The translations under genes and the position numbers were made by a program. A DNA stretch of 64,000 nt, from assembly GCF_001467745.1 (NCBI RefSeq), contig NZ_LNYG01000013.1, positions 102,092-166,091 on the forward strand, read 5' to 3'. The notes below the pieces were generated by a model, which saw only the letters and a list, made by a program, of their open reading frames with translations, was not told where the DNA came from and made no database searches. The DNA is from Legionella jamestowniensis (GTDB taxonomy: Bacteria; Pseudomonadota; Gammaproteobacteria; Legionellales; Legionellaceae). Below, one piece after another: positions 18,853-27,290 of the stretch; within the stretch, counting starts at the first letter, position 1, and the number at the start of each line of letters is the position of its first letter.

Positions 18853-19842
18853 ATGAAACCATTTAGTCCCTTACAGTTAGAGCTGATAAAATTATTAGCC
18901 GATGGCGATTGTCATAGCGGAAGCACACTCGGCGAATGGCTTGGCGTTTCTCGTACAGCAGTGTGGAAACATATTCGCCAACTTATTGATTTGGGATTGC
19001 CCATTAAGCGTTTGCCTCAGCAAGGCTATCAATTAACTGCGCCCATGCAATTACTTGATAGTATTGTCATTCAAGAATACCTTAATGCCCGCTCTTTTAA
19101 AAAGCCGGTTAATTTCCATTTATTCCCTATTGTTGATTCTACGAATCAATATTTAAAAAATTTAGCAAGCAGTTCTGAGTTGGAAATTTGCTGTGCGGAG
19201 ATGCAAACCCGAGGGCGTGGCCGCTTTGGGCGTCACTGGATTTCCCCATTTGGTGAAAATATTTATTGCTCAAGCCGTTGGGAATTAAATTGTGACTTGT
19301 CTCAACTATCCGGATTAAGTTTAGTTGTCGCCCTAGCGATTCTAGCCAGTTTAAAAGATAATCAAATTAATGAAGAAATCTTATTAAAATGGCCTAATGA
19401 CCTTTTGTGGAACGATAAAAAATTATGCGGTATTTTGATAGAAATCATTGCAGAAACCCACGGTAATTCCCAAGTGATTATTGGTATCGGCATGAATGTT
19501 AATACAGCGACACAAAACTACCTTTTACCTGAAAAACCCTGGTGCTCTTTGTATGAAATCACCGGGCAATACCATGACAGGAACAAACTTTTAGCTCACT
19601 TAATCTTTCAATTACAACGTTATGTTGAAAAATTTTTAAACACAGGGTTTAAAGGGTTTCTCGATGAGTGGCAAAAAGTTGATTATTTATATGGAAAATG
19701 TGTCACTATCCAGCAACCGACTGGTTCTATAAAGGGCAAGGCTTGTGGTGTGAATGAGTTTGGCCAATTATGCCTTGCTGATGAACAAGGTATGATTCAC
19801 CACTTGGCTTCTGGGGATACTTCGTTAAGTGAAATGAAATGA
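18853..19842 (+). CDS. birA: Biotin-protein ligase / biotin operon repressor
   Basis: Makes biotinyl-AMP and attaches biotin to the AccB carrier protein; with its N-terminal winged helix it can also repress biotin synthesis genes. The helix-turn-helix (STLGEWLGVSRTAVWKHIRQL, residues about 23-43) is present, so this is the bifunctional type. The catalytic loop RGRGRFGRHW is at residues 120-129, KWPNDLLWNDKKLCGILIEI follows, and the C-terminal SH3-like cap ends the chain. At 329 residues it is full length. A TATAAT at 18818-18823 could be its -10 box. It is convergent with csrA. Confidence 0.95.
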   Translation: MKPFSPLQLELIKLLADGDCHSGSTLGEWLGVSRTAVWKHIRQLIDLGLPIKRLPQQGYQLTAPMQLLDSIVIQEYLNARSFKKPVNFHLFPIVDSTNQYLKNLASSSELEICCAEMQTRGRGRFGRHWISPFGENIYCSSRWELNCDLSQLSGLSLVVALAILASLKDNQINEEILLKWPNDLLWNDKKLCGILIEIIAETHGNSQVIIGIGMNVNTATQNYLLPEKPWCSLYEITGQYHDRNKLLAHLIFQLQRYVEKFLNTGFKGFLDEWQKVDYLYGKCVTIQQPTGSIKGKACGVNEFGQLCLADEQGMIHHLASGDTSLSEMK

Positions 19843-19851
19843 TAGGAAATT

Positions 19852-19885
19852 GTCCCGAGCGACCAACTCCTTTTGGACTCGGGAC
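19852..19885. terminator. Terminator candidate between birA and csrA
   Basis: GTCCCGAG (19852-19859) pairs with CTCGGGAC (19878-19885) around an 18-base loop, in the 67-base gap between two convergent genes. No strong T-run on either side. Confidence 0.5.
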
Positions 19886-19909
19886 TGGAGGACTGCACTA
19901 AATCCGGGG

Positions 19910-20104
19910 TTACACAGCCTCTTCGCTATCAGTTGCTTCTTTTTCTTGTTGAATTCTTAAGTAAATTTCTTCACGGTGAACAGAAACATCTTTTGGTGCA
20001 TTAATACCTAATCGCACTTGATTACCTTTAACACCCAAGACAGTGATATTTACATCATCACCGATGATTAAAGTTTCACCAATACGCCGAGTCAAAATTA
20101 GCAT
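19910..20104 (-). CDS. csrA: Carbon storage regulator CsrA
   Basis: Homodimeric RNA-binding protein that blocks or stabilises mRNAs by binding GGA motifs. In Legionella it governs the switch between replicative and transmissive phases and is counteracted by the RsmY/RsmZ RNAs (established for L. pneumophila). The 64-residue chain starts [18 protein letters not shown] and contains [11 protein letters not shown] and [10 protein letters not shown] with the RNA-contact residues Leu4, Arg6 and Arg44. The frame is open to 20155, but the family start is ATG 20104, with AGGGAG nine bases upstream. Its leader holds GGA motifs and a small hairpin (see separate entry). It is a single gene, convergent with birA. 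Confidence 0.97.
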   Translation of the reverse strand: MLILTRRIGETLIIGDDVNITVLGVKGNQVRLGINAPKDVSVHREEIYLRIQQEKEATDSEEAV

Positions 20105-20190
20105 GACTAAATTCTCCCTTAGATGGCAGCCACCATCTATTCCATGAACTTCCATGGTGCTCTCGGTGACTACAACTTGATTTAATTATA
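20105..20190 (-). promoter_or_regulatory. csrA leader with -10 box, GGA motifs and hairpin
   Basis: On the minus strand a perfect TATAAT (plus-strand ATTATA, 20185-20190) lies about 80 bases before the csrA ATG; a good -35 is not evident. The leader reads ATGGAAG and ATGGAAT a few bases apart, then a six-base stem AGATGG/CCATCT immediately before AGGGAGAA, which includes the Shine-Dalgarno. This layout (repeated GGA plus a GGA within the SD) is that of CsrA-repressed mRNAs, suggesting autoregulation; inference from motif only. Confidence 0.5.
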
Positions 20191-20317
20191 AACAATTTTA
20201 GGCTGTTCGATTGTAAGTTTACACAATGATTCTTAACAAAATATTAAGAAAGCCTATTTTTAAATCTTTATACCCTTCACAGGACAAAATTTTTATGCCG
20301 TCGTTGCGGACAAAATA

Positions 20318-20396
20318 AAGCAACCAGAACAGATTCTTGTTCAAAGCTACTGGATTGCTTCGCTAGCGCTCGCAATGACGAGACTCCGAATTCTAA
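20318..20396. repeat. Dispersed repeat, family A (copy 3)
   Basis: Starts AAGCAACCAGAACAGATTC, continues TTGTTCAAAG, then TGGATTGCTTCGCTAGCG and CTCGCAATGACGAGACTC. It is the best match to the copy at 12585-12660. The paired GAAGCAA / TTGCTTC arms make it a potential hairpin. Confidence 0.75.
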
Positions 20397-20465
20397 TCCT
20401 GTTCAAAGCTTAAATAAGGCTAACGTATCTGCCTTTGAACACAAAAATGCTTCCTCTTGACTACC

Positions 20466-20546
20466 TGCCGTGCTTTATGCACGGCATCCACAATCTTGCA
20501 TTATAAAAGCAAGCGTTGGACTCCACGCATAAAGCGCGGCATGTAG
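20466..20546. repeat. Palindromic repeat pair, family C'
   Basis: TGCCGTGCTTTATGCACGGC (20466-20485, followed by ATCCA) is itself a hairpin. A near reverse complement, ACGCATAAAGCGCGGCATG, occurs at 20525-20543, so the 80-base element is an inverted pair around an AT-rich centre. The same core occurs at 15181. Confidence 0.6.
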
Positions 20547-20952
20547 ACTTTTTTATAGCTTTAAGATGCGTTTATCCTGATCTTTATCAAAGAAATAAAT
20601 TAATTTTTTTGCTTTTTTTTGACTGTCTTCAGAGGAGAGTAAATCGTTATTCGGTAAAATCGCATAAATTACCCTACTGCTCAATTTATAATCCGCATTA
20701 CAACCAAGTCTAAAAAAACAGCGGAGAATTATACTAAAAAAATAAAGAAAATAAGACTTTTTTTAAAAAATATTTTTTTAATTATTTTCAGGATGCCTGG
20801 CAAAAAAATGCCATGCCCAAACCGAGGAAAACCATTTTAAGTTCGACACAGAAGTAATGGAGATAACTCGCTGACATACAATGAAGTCCCTGACTATTTA
20901 TTTAAAGCCCTATTAATGGTATTTTTATGGAAAAATTTTATAAAAATTTCGC

Positions 20953-22425
20953 ATGAAGCAACTAACAGAACTCAATTCCTGGATTGAATTAGAAAATCAT
21001 CTTCAATCTATACGCCTGAAAACCATTGGTGATTTAAAACAATCTGCAGCAAGGAATAGCACCCTTTCTGCATCAACCTCCCATATTCACCTTGATTTTA
21101 GCAATCAACGTTTAAACGCCACCACGTTAGAGCTGCTAGTGCATTTAGCTGAAGAATGCGATTTAAAAAATAAAATTGACGCATTAATGCAAGGGGGGTT
21201 AGTCAATAATAGTGAGAACAGGCCTGCACTCCATACGGCCTTGCGGACTATGGAGAATACGCCTATCCATGTCAATAATCAGGATATCATGCCTGATATT
21301 TTCGCTACGCGAGAAAAAATTAAAACTATTTCGAATGCTATCAGAAATGGGGAGTGGGTAGGCTTCTCAGGCAAGCCAATCACGGATATCGTAAACATTG
21401 GCATGGGCGGCTCCGATTTAGGCCCACGTTTTTCTATTCATGCGTTAGCTAATCTTGCCGCAAAACATTTACGCTATCATTTTGTCTCTGATGTTGACCC
21501 TTATGCCTTAGACAATGTTATCCAACATCTAAAACCCGAAACAACACTATTTATTGTTTCTTCCAAATCATTCACCACCAAAGAAACGTTATACAATGCT
21601 AAAAAAGCATTGGCCTGGGTTAACCACCCAACCCAGATTGACAAACATTTTATTGCGGTGACTGCTAATGTGACCAAAGCAAAAGAAAGCGGATTTGGCC
21701 ATGTGTTGCCCATTTGGGAGTGGGTCGGTGGCCGCTATTCGCTTTGCTCGGCCATCAGCTTAATAACTGCCATTGCCATTGGTTATGATCAGTTTTCACA
21801 AATTCTTGCCGGTGCTCATAGCATGGACAAGCATTTTCGAGACACTGCTTTTTCTGCGAATTTACCGGTTCTTTTAGGATTAACAGGTATTTGGAATAAT
21901 AATTTTTTGCATATTCATAATTTGTTAATTCTTGTCTACACCCAACAACTTGACTATTTTGTCCCCTATATCCAGCAACTTGACATGGAAAGTAATGGTA
22001 AATCTATCGACAAACATGGACGAGCAGTCAACCATGCCACAGGACCCATTGTTTGGGGAGGTTTAGGTAACCAGGCCCAACACAGTTATTACCAGTTGCT
22101 TTGCCAGGGTACACATCAAGTTGCCGCAGACTTTGTTACCGTGAAATCTTTTAACAGCGAATTGATTAACGCCATGTCAGAAGCCAAAAGACAGATATTG
22201 GCCCATGGCGTACATGAACCAGAGAATCCCAATGGCTATATCCCTGGTAATAAACCAGTCAATCATATTCAATTAGCGGATTGTTCCCCTTTCACTCTAG
22301 GGCAGCTCATCGCGCTTTATGAACACAAAATTTATGCTCAAAGTGTTATCTGGAATATTAATGCCTTTGATCAACCTGGTGTTGAAAGTGCAAAAAAACA
22401 GGGGCTCCCTGCTGTTGTAGTATGA
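20953..22425 (+). CDS. pgi: Glucose-6-phosphate isomerase
   Basis: Interconverts glucose-6-phosphate and fructose-6-phosphate in the cytosol. Family signatures are DIVNIGMGGSDLGPR near residue 146, SSKSFTTKETLYNA (sugar-phosphate binding), GGRYSLCSAISL, MESNGKSIDKHG (catalytic Glu), GGLGNQAQHSYYQLLCQG (catalytic His) and LIALYEHKIYAQS (catalytic Lys). The 490 residues are shorter than E. coli Pgi (549) but all active-site blocks are present. The stop overlaps the next gene by four bases (ATGA), tying it to the surface-polysaccharide locus; fructose-6-phosphate is the precursor of UDP-GlcNAc and GDP-mannose. Confidence 0.96.
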   Translation: MKQLTELNSWIELENHLQSIRLKTIGDLKQSAARNSTLSASTSHIHLDFSNQRLNATTLELLVHLAEECDLKNKIDALMQGGLVNNSENRPALHTALRTMENTPIHVNNQDIMPDIFATREKIKTISNAIRNGEWVGFSGKPITDIVNIGMGGSDLGPRFSIHALANLAAKHLRYHFVSDVDPYALDNVIQHLKPETTLFIVSSKSFTTKETLYNAKKALAWVNHPTQIDKHFIAVTANVTKAKESGFGHVLPIWEWVGGRYSLCSAISLITAIAIGYDQFSQILAGAHSMDKHFRDTAFSANLPVLLGLTGIWNNNFLHIHNLLILVYTQQLDYFVPYIQQLDMESNGKSIDKHGRAVNHATGPIVWGGLGNQAQHSYYQLLCQGTHQVAADFVTVKSFNSELINAMSEAKRQILAHGVHEPENPNGYIPGNKPVNHIQLADCSPFTLGQLIALYEHKIYAQSVIWNINAFDQPGVESAKKQGLPAVVV

Positions 22426-23453
22426 TAAATTCCATTCAATACCTTAGGGCTCTGGCAGCATGGATGGTTGTCTTACACCATTTTGTACAACTTTATTTTG
22501 GCTCTGCAGCCTCAAATTGGATAGCACGATTTTTTTTAAATTATGGCGCCTACGGGGTGGATCTCTTTTTTATAATTAGTGGTTTTGTTATCTATCATTC
22601 TACTTCCGGAAAGACAGTTCATTTTAAGCAATTTATAGTGCAGCGACTGGCTCGCTTAGCCCCCGCTTATTGGTTCTATACTCTCCTTATTACGACTCTG
22701 GTGGTTAATTATAAGAATTTAATCCCACTAACCGCTTTTGAGCCCGTGTTTCTTTTAAAAAGTCTTCTATTTTTACCCGCAAAAAATCCTTCCGGTATAG
22801 GATTTTTTCCCCTGCTGACTATAGGATGGACATTAAATTACGAGATGGTTTTCTATTTAATGTTTGCACTTAGTCTCTTCTTTCCCTTTAAATTTCGCTT
22901 ACTAACCACCACCGTTGGTCTTTTGCTATTAATCCTTGTGACACCCAAAATAGGTCATGATTTTTTATTCTATTCCAATAAAATTATTTTTGAATTCTTG
23001 TTGGGTATGGGGATTTATAGCTTATGGAAACGAGGGTGGATACAAAAAACTCATTATTCCATGGCGATTATTTTCATTATAGGAGCCTTGCTACTATTTA
23101 GTTTTGAGCCGCCCATTGGGCATCACTATCTACGAAGTGGTGTGCCTTGTGCTTTTATTTTTACTGCAGTCCTTTCGCTAAATCATCGACTTAATAGTTC
23201 GTGGATAATAAACCTTGGCAATTGGTCTTACTCCACTTATTTATGTCATCTATTGATATTAGCCCTTTTGCGGCCGATTTCGATGTCTTTGCATCTACCC
23301 AACTTTTTTATAATCTGCCTTATATTTCCTCTTATCCTGGTTCTTTCCTACATTAGTTATACTTTTATTGAAAAACCAGTCCAAAATTACGTTAAATCAT
23401 TTCGAAAGCAAAAAGAGACAACTTCAACATCAGAGGGATTAGCATCGCTCTGA
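22422..23453 (+). CDS. Acyltransferase 3 family membrane protein (O-acetyltransferase)
   Basis: Inner-membrane protein of 343 residues with about ten hydrophobic helices, of the acyltransferase-3 (OafA/NodX/YrhL) family that O-acetylates surface sugars. The N-terminus INSIQYLRALAAWMVVLHHFVQLYFG holds the family arginine and histidine, YGVDLFFIISGFVIYHST follows, then QFIVQRLARLAPAYWFYT; the C-terminal segment SYISYTFIEKPVQ is also typical. It overlaps pgi by four bases, so it is translated with it. At the edge of the glycan locus it probably modifies that glycan; the acceptor is unknown. Lag-1 of L. pneumophila LPS is a functional parallel, not necessarily an orthologue. Confidence 0.88.
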   Translation: MINSIQYLRALAAWMVVLHHFVQLYFGSAASNWIARFFLNYGAYGVDLFFIISGFVIYHSTSGKTVHFKQFIVQRLARLAPAYWFYTLLITTLVVNYKNLIPLTAFEPVFLLKSLLFLPAKNPSGIGFFPLLTIGWTLNYEMVFYLMFALSLFFPFKFRLLTTTVGLLLLILVTPKIGHDFLFYSNKIIFEFLLGMGIYSLWKRGWIQKTHYSMAIIFIIGALLLFSFEPPIGHHYLRSGVPCAFIFTAVLSLNHRLNSSWIINLGNWSYSTYLCHLLILALLRPISMSLHLPNFFIICLIFPLILVLSYISYTFIEKPVQNYVKSFRKQKETTSTSEGLASL

Positions 23454-23479
23454 ACGGGTAAGCTTTATAGAGGTTACTT

Positions 23480-23527
23480 GGAGATCAACTATGTCTAAAA
23501 AATGTTTTTTTAACAAAGTTGATCTCC
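23480..23527. other. Inverted repeat after the acyltransferase gene
   Basis: GGAGATCAACT (23480-23490) and AGTTGATCTCC (23517-23527) form a perfect 11-base stem with a 26-base loop, 26 bases after the stop codon. It may end the pgi-acyltransferase transcript, but it has no T-run after it. Confidence 0.45.
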
Positions 23528-23559
23528 CCGGACAAAGCGTGACCGTGTGGGATTCTTCA

Positions 23560-23940
23560 CTCTGTTCAGAATGACGTGTGTTGGTTTTTTTACATCCCGT
23601 CATCCAGAATGCGGCAAAGCCGCATGAAGGATCTTCTGCAAGCAGAACCGATCCATATCGAAGAGATTCTTCACTTCGTTCAGAATGACGTTTTCATTAC
23701 GTCATCCTGAACGCAGCGCAAACTGCTTGAAGGATCTCATAGGTCTTGGTGACTCCTTCGTCACTCCCAATGACATACGTCATGTCGAACGAAGTGAGAC
23801 ATCTCCATGATGCCAGGAGATCCCTTACTTCGTTCGGGAGGACATAAGTCTTTCCTGATGTTTGCCCCAAAGGGGCTAGGGCGCTCAGGATGAAGATATT
23901 TGTAGCCTGCGGGCCCACAAGGCCGAAACACGGGTTTCAC
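23560..23940. repeat. Cluster of dispersed repeats, family B
   Basis: About 380 bases made of several REP-like units: GATTCTTCACTCTGTTCAGA with GATTCTTCACTTCGTTCAGA (each followed by ATGACG), CGTCATCCAGAATGCGGC (with hairpin ATGCGGCAAAGCCGCAT at 23609-23625), CGTCATCCTGAACGCAGC, and CGAACGAAGTGAGACATCTC, the reverse of the 6.07 kb copy. It separates the plus-strand pgi pair from the minus-strand glycan operon, and both end here. The small frame at 23697-23918 is repeat sequence, not a gene. Confidence 0.72.
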
Positions 23941-23969
23941 TCCATTTCATCCAGAATACGGAATAGTTC

Positions 23970-24875
23970 TCATCTGATTTTCTTAGCGGGTGCCACCGAG
24001 GATCGCATTCTCAGTGTTTTCTTAAAATTGGACAGTCGTAAGTAATAAAATTTTCGCAACAGAAAAGCCAAAATGTTTTTAGGATAGCCACACCCCCCTT
24101 TGATCATAGCCAATGTGGTTACCAGGCAATTGGTATATAGCTCCTTTCGTAATGCTGGATAGGCATCAAAATATTGCGACAAGTCGTTAAAATAAATAGT
24201 ATAAGCCTTCTGTCTTCCTGCTTTGCTTGCTAAATAAGCCCCGCCAGTTGGATTACAACGGTATTTAACCAATATTTCATTGATATAAGCCCCTTTCCCT
24301 TCCGGAATTAGAGAATCCATGGCAAAAAACCATTCCATAAAATCCCGTTTTGGATCCATTACCTTGCGAGCAGAACGCCGATAAGCATAAGAACTGTGTA
24401 CCGCAACTGTGCCCCAGAGCGCCAAGTCCTTTACATCAAAATACAAAATATCAGCATTAGACACAGGCACACCCGTTTCTGCCTGATAACTTAGGTCATC
24501 GGAAAAATAAAGGGCACGATGAAAAACCAAATTCACCGATTCATCTTTAAATAAATCAAATTGTTTCTGTAGCTTGCCGGGTAACATGATATCATCACCG
24601 TCTAGGTGAAAAACAATATCACCCGTAGCCATTTTATGCGATTCGATGTAATTTCTTCCTGCGCCAATATTTTTATCGCGTGAGAGTTTTGTAATTTTTT
24701 CAGGGTATAGTGAGTGGTAATGGGCAATAATTTCCTGAGTACCATCGCTAGAGCAATCGTCAGAAATTAAAATATTAAAATCAAAGTCCGTTTGTTGATT
24801 TAGAACACTCTCCAGCGCCTCAGCAATATAATTTTTTTGATTATAACAAGATACAACGACCGTAGCAGTTCGCAT
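23970..24875 (-). CDS. Glycosyltransferase family 2
   Basis: Cytoplasmic-face GT-A glycosyltransferase of 301 residues, the last gene of the minus-strand glycan locus. The N-terminus TATVVVSCYNQKNYIAEALESVL is the standard GT2 nucleotide-binding strand, followed by ISDDCSSDGTQEII and the metal-binding DxD in FHLDGDDIML near residue 93. WFFAMDSL near 187 is the acceptor-side acidic motif region. Donor and acceptor cannot be read from sequence; by position next to wecE and the WzxE-like flippase it could add Fuc4NAc or another sugar of that unit. It starts two bases after the flippase stop. Confidence 0.88.
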   Translation of the reverse strand: MRTATVVVSCYNQKNYIAEALESVLNQQTDFDFNILISDDCSSDGTQEIIAHYHSLYPEKITKLSRDKNIGAGRNYIESHKMATGDIVFHLDGDDIMLPGKLQKQFDLFKDESVNLVFHRALYFSDDLSYQAETGVPVSNADILYFDVKDLALWGTVAVHSSYAYRRSARKVMDPKRDFMEWFFAMDSLIPEGKGAYINEILVKYRCNPTGGAYLASKAGRQKAYTIYFNDLSQYFDAYPALRKELYTNCLVTTLAMIKGGCGYPKNILAFLLRKFYYLRLSNFKKTLRMRSSVAPAKKIR

Positions 24876-24877
24876 AA

Positions 24878-26149
24878 TTACATTTCCATTACTAATGTGG
24901 CGCGTTTATTTCTAAAAAAATAATAAAACAGTGTCAATACCATTACGCAATATAAAAAAGCAGTGCCTACATAGGACAGTATGACTGCCGATAAAGAAGC
25001 AGAATAGTGTAATTCTATGGTGCATAAGAGAATAAACAATGCACCCTGCAAAATTTCACCTAGGATATAAAGTTTAGTCGCAGCCTTTGCCACCACCACA
25101 AAACCAACGACCCAACCAATCACGCGAAAAAAATCACCCAGCATCTGCCATAAAAACAAGTGGTTAATCGCTAAAAATTTATCCGTATAAACGAGGGTAA
25201 TAATAAGGTTTTTACAGTAAAAGAAGAAAATCATCATGGCAAGAAATAGGCCACCAATAAAAAGAATCATCTTATTCACTTCACGGACAAGGCTTTGATT
25301 ATCTTGTTTGGGCGAAACAATAGGTACAAAATAGAAGGATAAAAAAAGCGAGTAGAAGCTTAAATAAGCCGCCGAAAGCTTAGTAATGGCCTGCCAGAAA
25401 CCCGCCGTTTCTATTCCCATTAAGTGAATAATTTTATTACGAATATACATTTCCACAATAGGAAAACAAACGGTACTAAAAAGAAGCATGAGGCTAAACT
25501 TGCTGAGCAGCACGCTATCTTGCTTCACCGAATCAAAACGTAAGTAGCGCCAAAACCGTTTTGAGAGCGCATAGTAGATTACTGGAATGAAAGGACAAAG
25601 AATAGGAGCCGTTATCGCAACAATAGCCCCTAAAAATCCATAACGAGGTATCAGATAACTCGCAAGGATTGCTGCTAAAAGATTCCCTACAATCACTAAA
25701 ACGGCATACGCTGTATTGTTTCGAAAACCATTGGTAAGCCCGTAAGCATAGTTATTAAAAGAGATGAAAATCTGCGCTAGCAAGAAAAAATAAATATAAC
25801 CACGGTAATCTTGATTTAAAAAAACATAAGCTGTTAATTGTTTACTGAATAATAACCCCAGTAATAAGGTCAATAATGCGCAGAATGTTGTGAAAAGAAA
25901 GGCACTTCCTGCAAAGCGAAATTGCCTGTAAAGTGAGCCTGTATATTCGGAAATATATTTAATAATACCAGCACTAATACCGCCTCCCGCCAAAGTCGCA
26001 GCAATCGTTACCAGCGTCATAAAATTACCCAGTAAACCTAATCCTTCTGGACCCTGGGTCATCGCAATCTGTTTAATGATGTATAAATTAACCAGGAGGC
26101 GGCTTAAGTGGGAAAACGCCGTAAGCATGGCAACTTTTAATTGCTGCAC
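24878..26149 (-). CDS. Lipid-linked oligosaccharide flippase, WzxE-like
   Basis: Membrane protein of 423 residues with about 12 helices, of the polysaccharide transporter family that moves undecaprenyl-linked repeat units across the inner membrane. The N-terminus (LKVAMLTAFSHLSRLLVNLYIIKQIAMTQGPEGLGLLGNFMTLVTIAATLAGGGISAGIIKYISEY, read in pieces) is characteristic of the WzxE/O-antigen translocase group used for enterobacterial common antigen. It follows wecE as in the enteric ECA cluster. The start is a GTG sharing a base with the wecE stop (TAGTG), so coupling is strong. A second flippase is at 43966. Confidence 0.9.
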   Translation of the reverse strand: MQQLKVAMLTAFSHLSRLLVNLYIIKQIAMTQGPEGLGLLGNFMTLVTIAATLAGGGISAGIIKYISEYTGSLYRQFRFAGSAFLFTTFCALLTLLLGLLFSKQLTAYVFLNQDYRGYIYFFLLAQIFISFNNYAYGLTNGFRNNTAYAVLVIVGNLLAAILASYLIPRYGFLGAIVAITAPILCPFIPVIYYALSKRFWRYLRFDSVKQDSVLLSKFSLMLLFSTVCFPIVEMYIRNKIIHLMGIETAGFWQAITKLSAAYLSFYSLFLSFYFVPIVSPKQDNQSLVREVNKMILFIGGLFLAMMIFFFYCKNLIITLVYTDKFLAINHLFLWQMLGDFFRVIGWVVGFVVVAKAATKLYILGEILQGALFILLCTIELHYSASLSAVILSYVGTAFLYCVMVLTLFYYFFRNKRATLVMEM

Positions 26150-27282
26150 TAAAGCTCCTCAAGGCAACTAATAGCTTCTTTGATAACTAATTCAGCATCC
26201 ATGTGTGATAAGTTATACCAAAGTGGCAAGCGTACCAATTTTTCGCTTTCAGTCGTTGTATATTCATCTTTCCCTGAGAATCGACCATATTTTAAGCCTG
26301 CAGGACTTGAGTGAAGTGGCACATAATGAAATGGCGTTTGCACATTGCGAGCTTGCATATTACTGATGAACGCCTCCCGTTTTGCCAATGTATCCAACTT
26401 TAAGTAATACATGTGCGCATTGTGCGTACAATCAGAAGGTACCTGCGGCCGCTGTATAACTTCCCCTATTGACTCAAATGCTTCATGGTACTGATGCCAA
26501 AGCGTTAAACGTTTTTCGTTAATTTGCTCAGCTGCTTCAAGCTGTGCTAATAAATAGGCAGCTTGCAGCTCACTCGGCAAGAAACTGGAACCAATATCCC
26601 GCCAGGTATATTTATCGACCTGACCTCTTAAGAATTGGGAGCGATTGGTCCCTTTTTCGCGAATTATTTCTGCACGCTCAACAAAGCGCTCATCATTAAT
26701 TAATAAAGCACCACCCTCACCGCCTGAAGTATAGTTTTTTGTTTCATGAAAGCTAAAACAGCCCAGATGACCAATGGAACCTAGTGGTTTATCTTTATAA
26801 GTAGCCATTACCCCTTGGGCAGCATCTTCAATGACATAGAGATTATAACGATTAGCCAGCGCCATAATTGCATCCATTTCACAGGCAACACCTGCATAAT
26901 GAACAGGTACGATCGCCTTTGTTTTTTCGGTAATGGCGGCTTCTATTTTTTGCTCATCAATATTCATGGTATCCGGACGAATATCAACAAAAACAATTGT
27001 TGCCCCACGTAAAACGAAGGCATTGGCCGTACTGACAAAGGTATAACTGGGCATGATAACTTCATCGCCTGGTTGAATATCAATCAACATCGCTGCCATT
27101 TCTAACGCTGCCGTGCAGGAGGGAGTAAGCAGTGCCTTTTTTACAGCCCCAGGTTGTGCCAACCAGGCTTCGCAACGTTTGGCATAACTCCCGTCACCGC
27201 ATAGTTTGGCATTCGAATTAATGATTTCAGAGATATAAGTGAGCTCAGTGCCGAAATGGGGTGGTTTATTAAAATAAATCAT
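26149..27282 (-). CDS. wecE: dTDP-4-amino-4,6-dideoxygalactose transaminase
   Basis: PLP enzyme (DegT/DnrJ/EryC1 fold) that aminates dTDP-4-keto-6-deoxyglucose to dTDP-Fuc4N, also called RffA. The similarity to E. coli WecE is very high: NSNAKLCGDGSYAKRCEAWL, LLTPSCTAALEMAA, IDIQPGDEVIMPSYTFVSTA, PVHYAGVACEMD, VIEDAAQGVM, and GCFSFHETKNYTSGGEGGA with the PLP lysine of HETKNY. REKGTNRSQFLRGQVDKYTW also matches. At 377 residues it is full length. Upstream are rmlA and rmlB, which make its substrate; downstream is the WzxE-like flippase. Confidence 0.95.
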   Translation of the reverse strand: MIYFNKPPHFGTELTYISEIINSNAKLCGDGSYAKRCEAWLAQPGAVKKALLTPSCTAALEMAAMLIDIQPGDEVIMPSYTFVSTANAFVLRGATIVFVDIRPDTMNIDEQKIEAAITEKTKAIVPVHYAGVACEMDAIMALANRYNLYVIEDAAQGVMATYKDKPLGSIGHLGCFSFHETKNYTSGGEGGALLINDERFVERAEIIREKGTNRSQFLRGQVDKYTWRDIGSSFLPSELQAAYLLAQLEAAEQINEKRLTLWHQYHEAFESIGEVIQRPQVPSDCTHNAHMYYLKLDTLAKREAFISNMQARNVQTPFHYVPLHSSPAGLKYGRFSGKDEYTTTESEKLVRLPLWYNLSHMDAELVIKEAISCLEEL

Positions 27283-27290
27283 GTGGGTGT

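Larger units (their letters stand above)
20191..20952. other. Long spacer between csrA and pgi
   Basis: About 760 bases with no convincing gene. It carries a family A repeat (20318-20396), a C'-type palindromic pair (20466-20546), and a very AT-rich stretch (about 20700-20790) before the pgi leader. A short frame at 20516-20713 starts inside the repeat, has no ribosome site and no recognisable product. Confidence 0.6.

Noticed and set aside
8659-20396. CRISPR-like spacing of the family A repeats
   Set aside because: Copies are thousands of bases apart, imperfect and palindromic, with no spacers or cas genes.
20516-20713. 65-residue plus-strand frame upstream of pgi
   Set aside because: Starts inside a palindromic repeat, no ribosome site, no family resemblance.
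23697-23918. Short minus-strand frame of 73 residues
   Set aside because: It lies completely in family B repeats and has no ribosome site or recognisable product.
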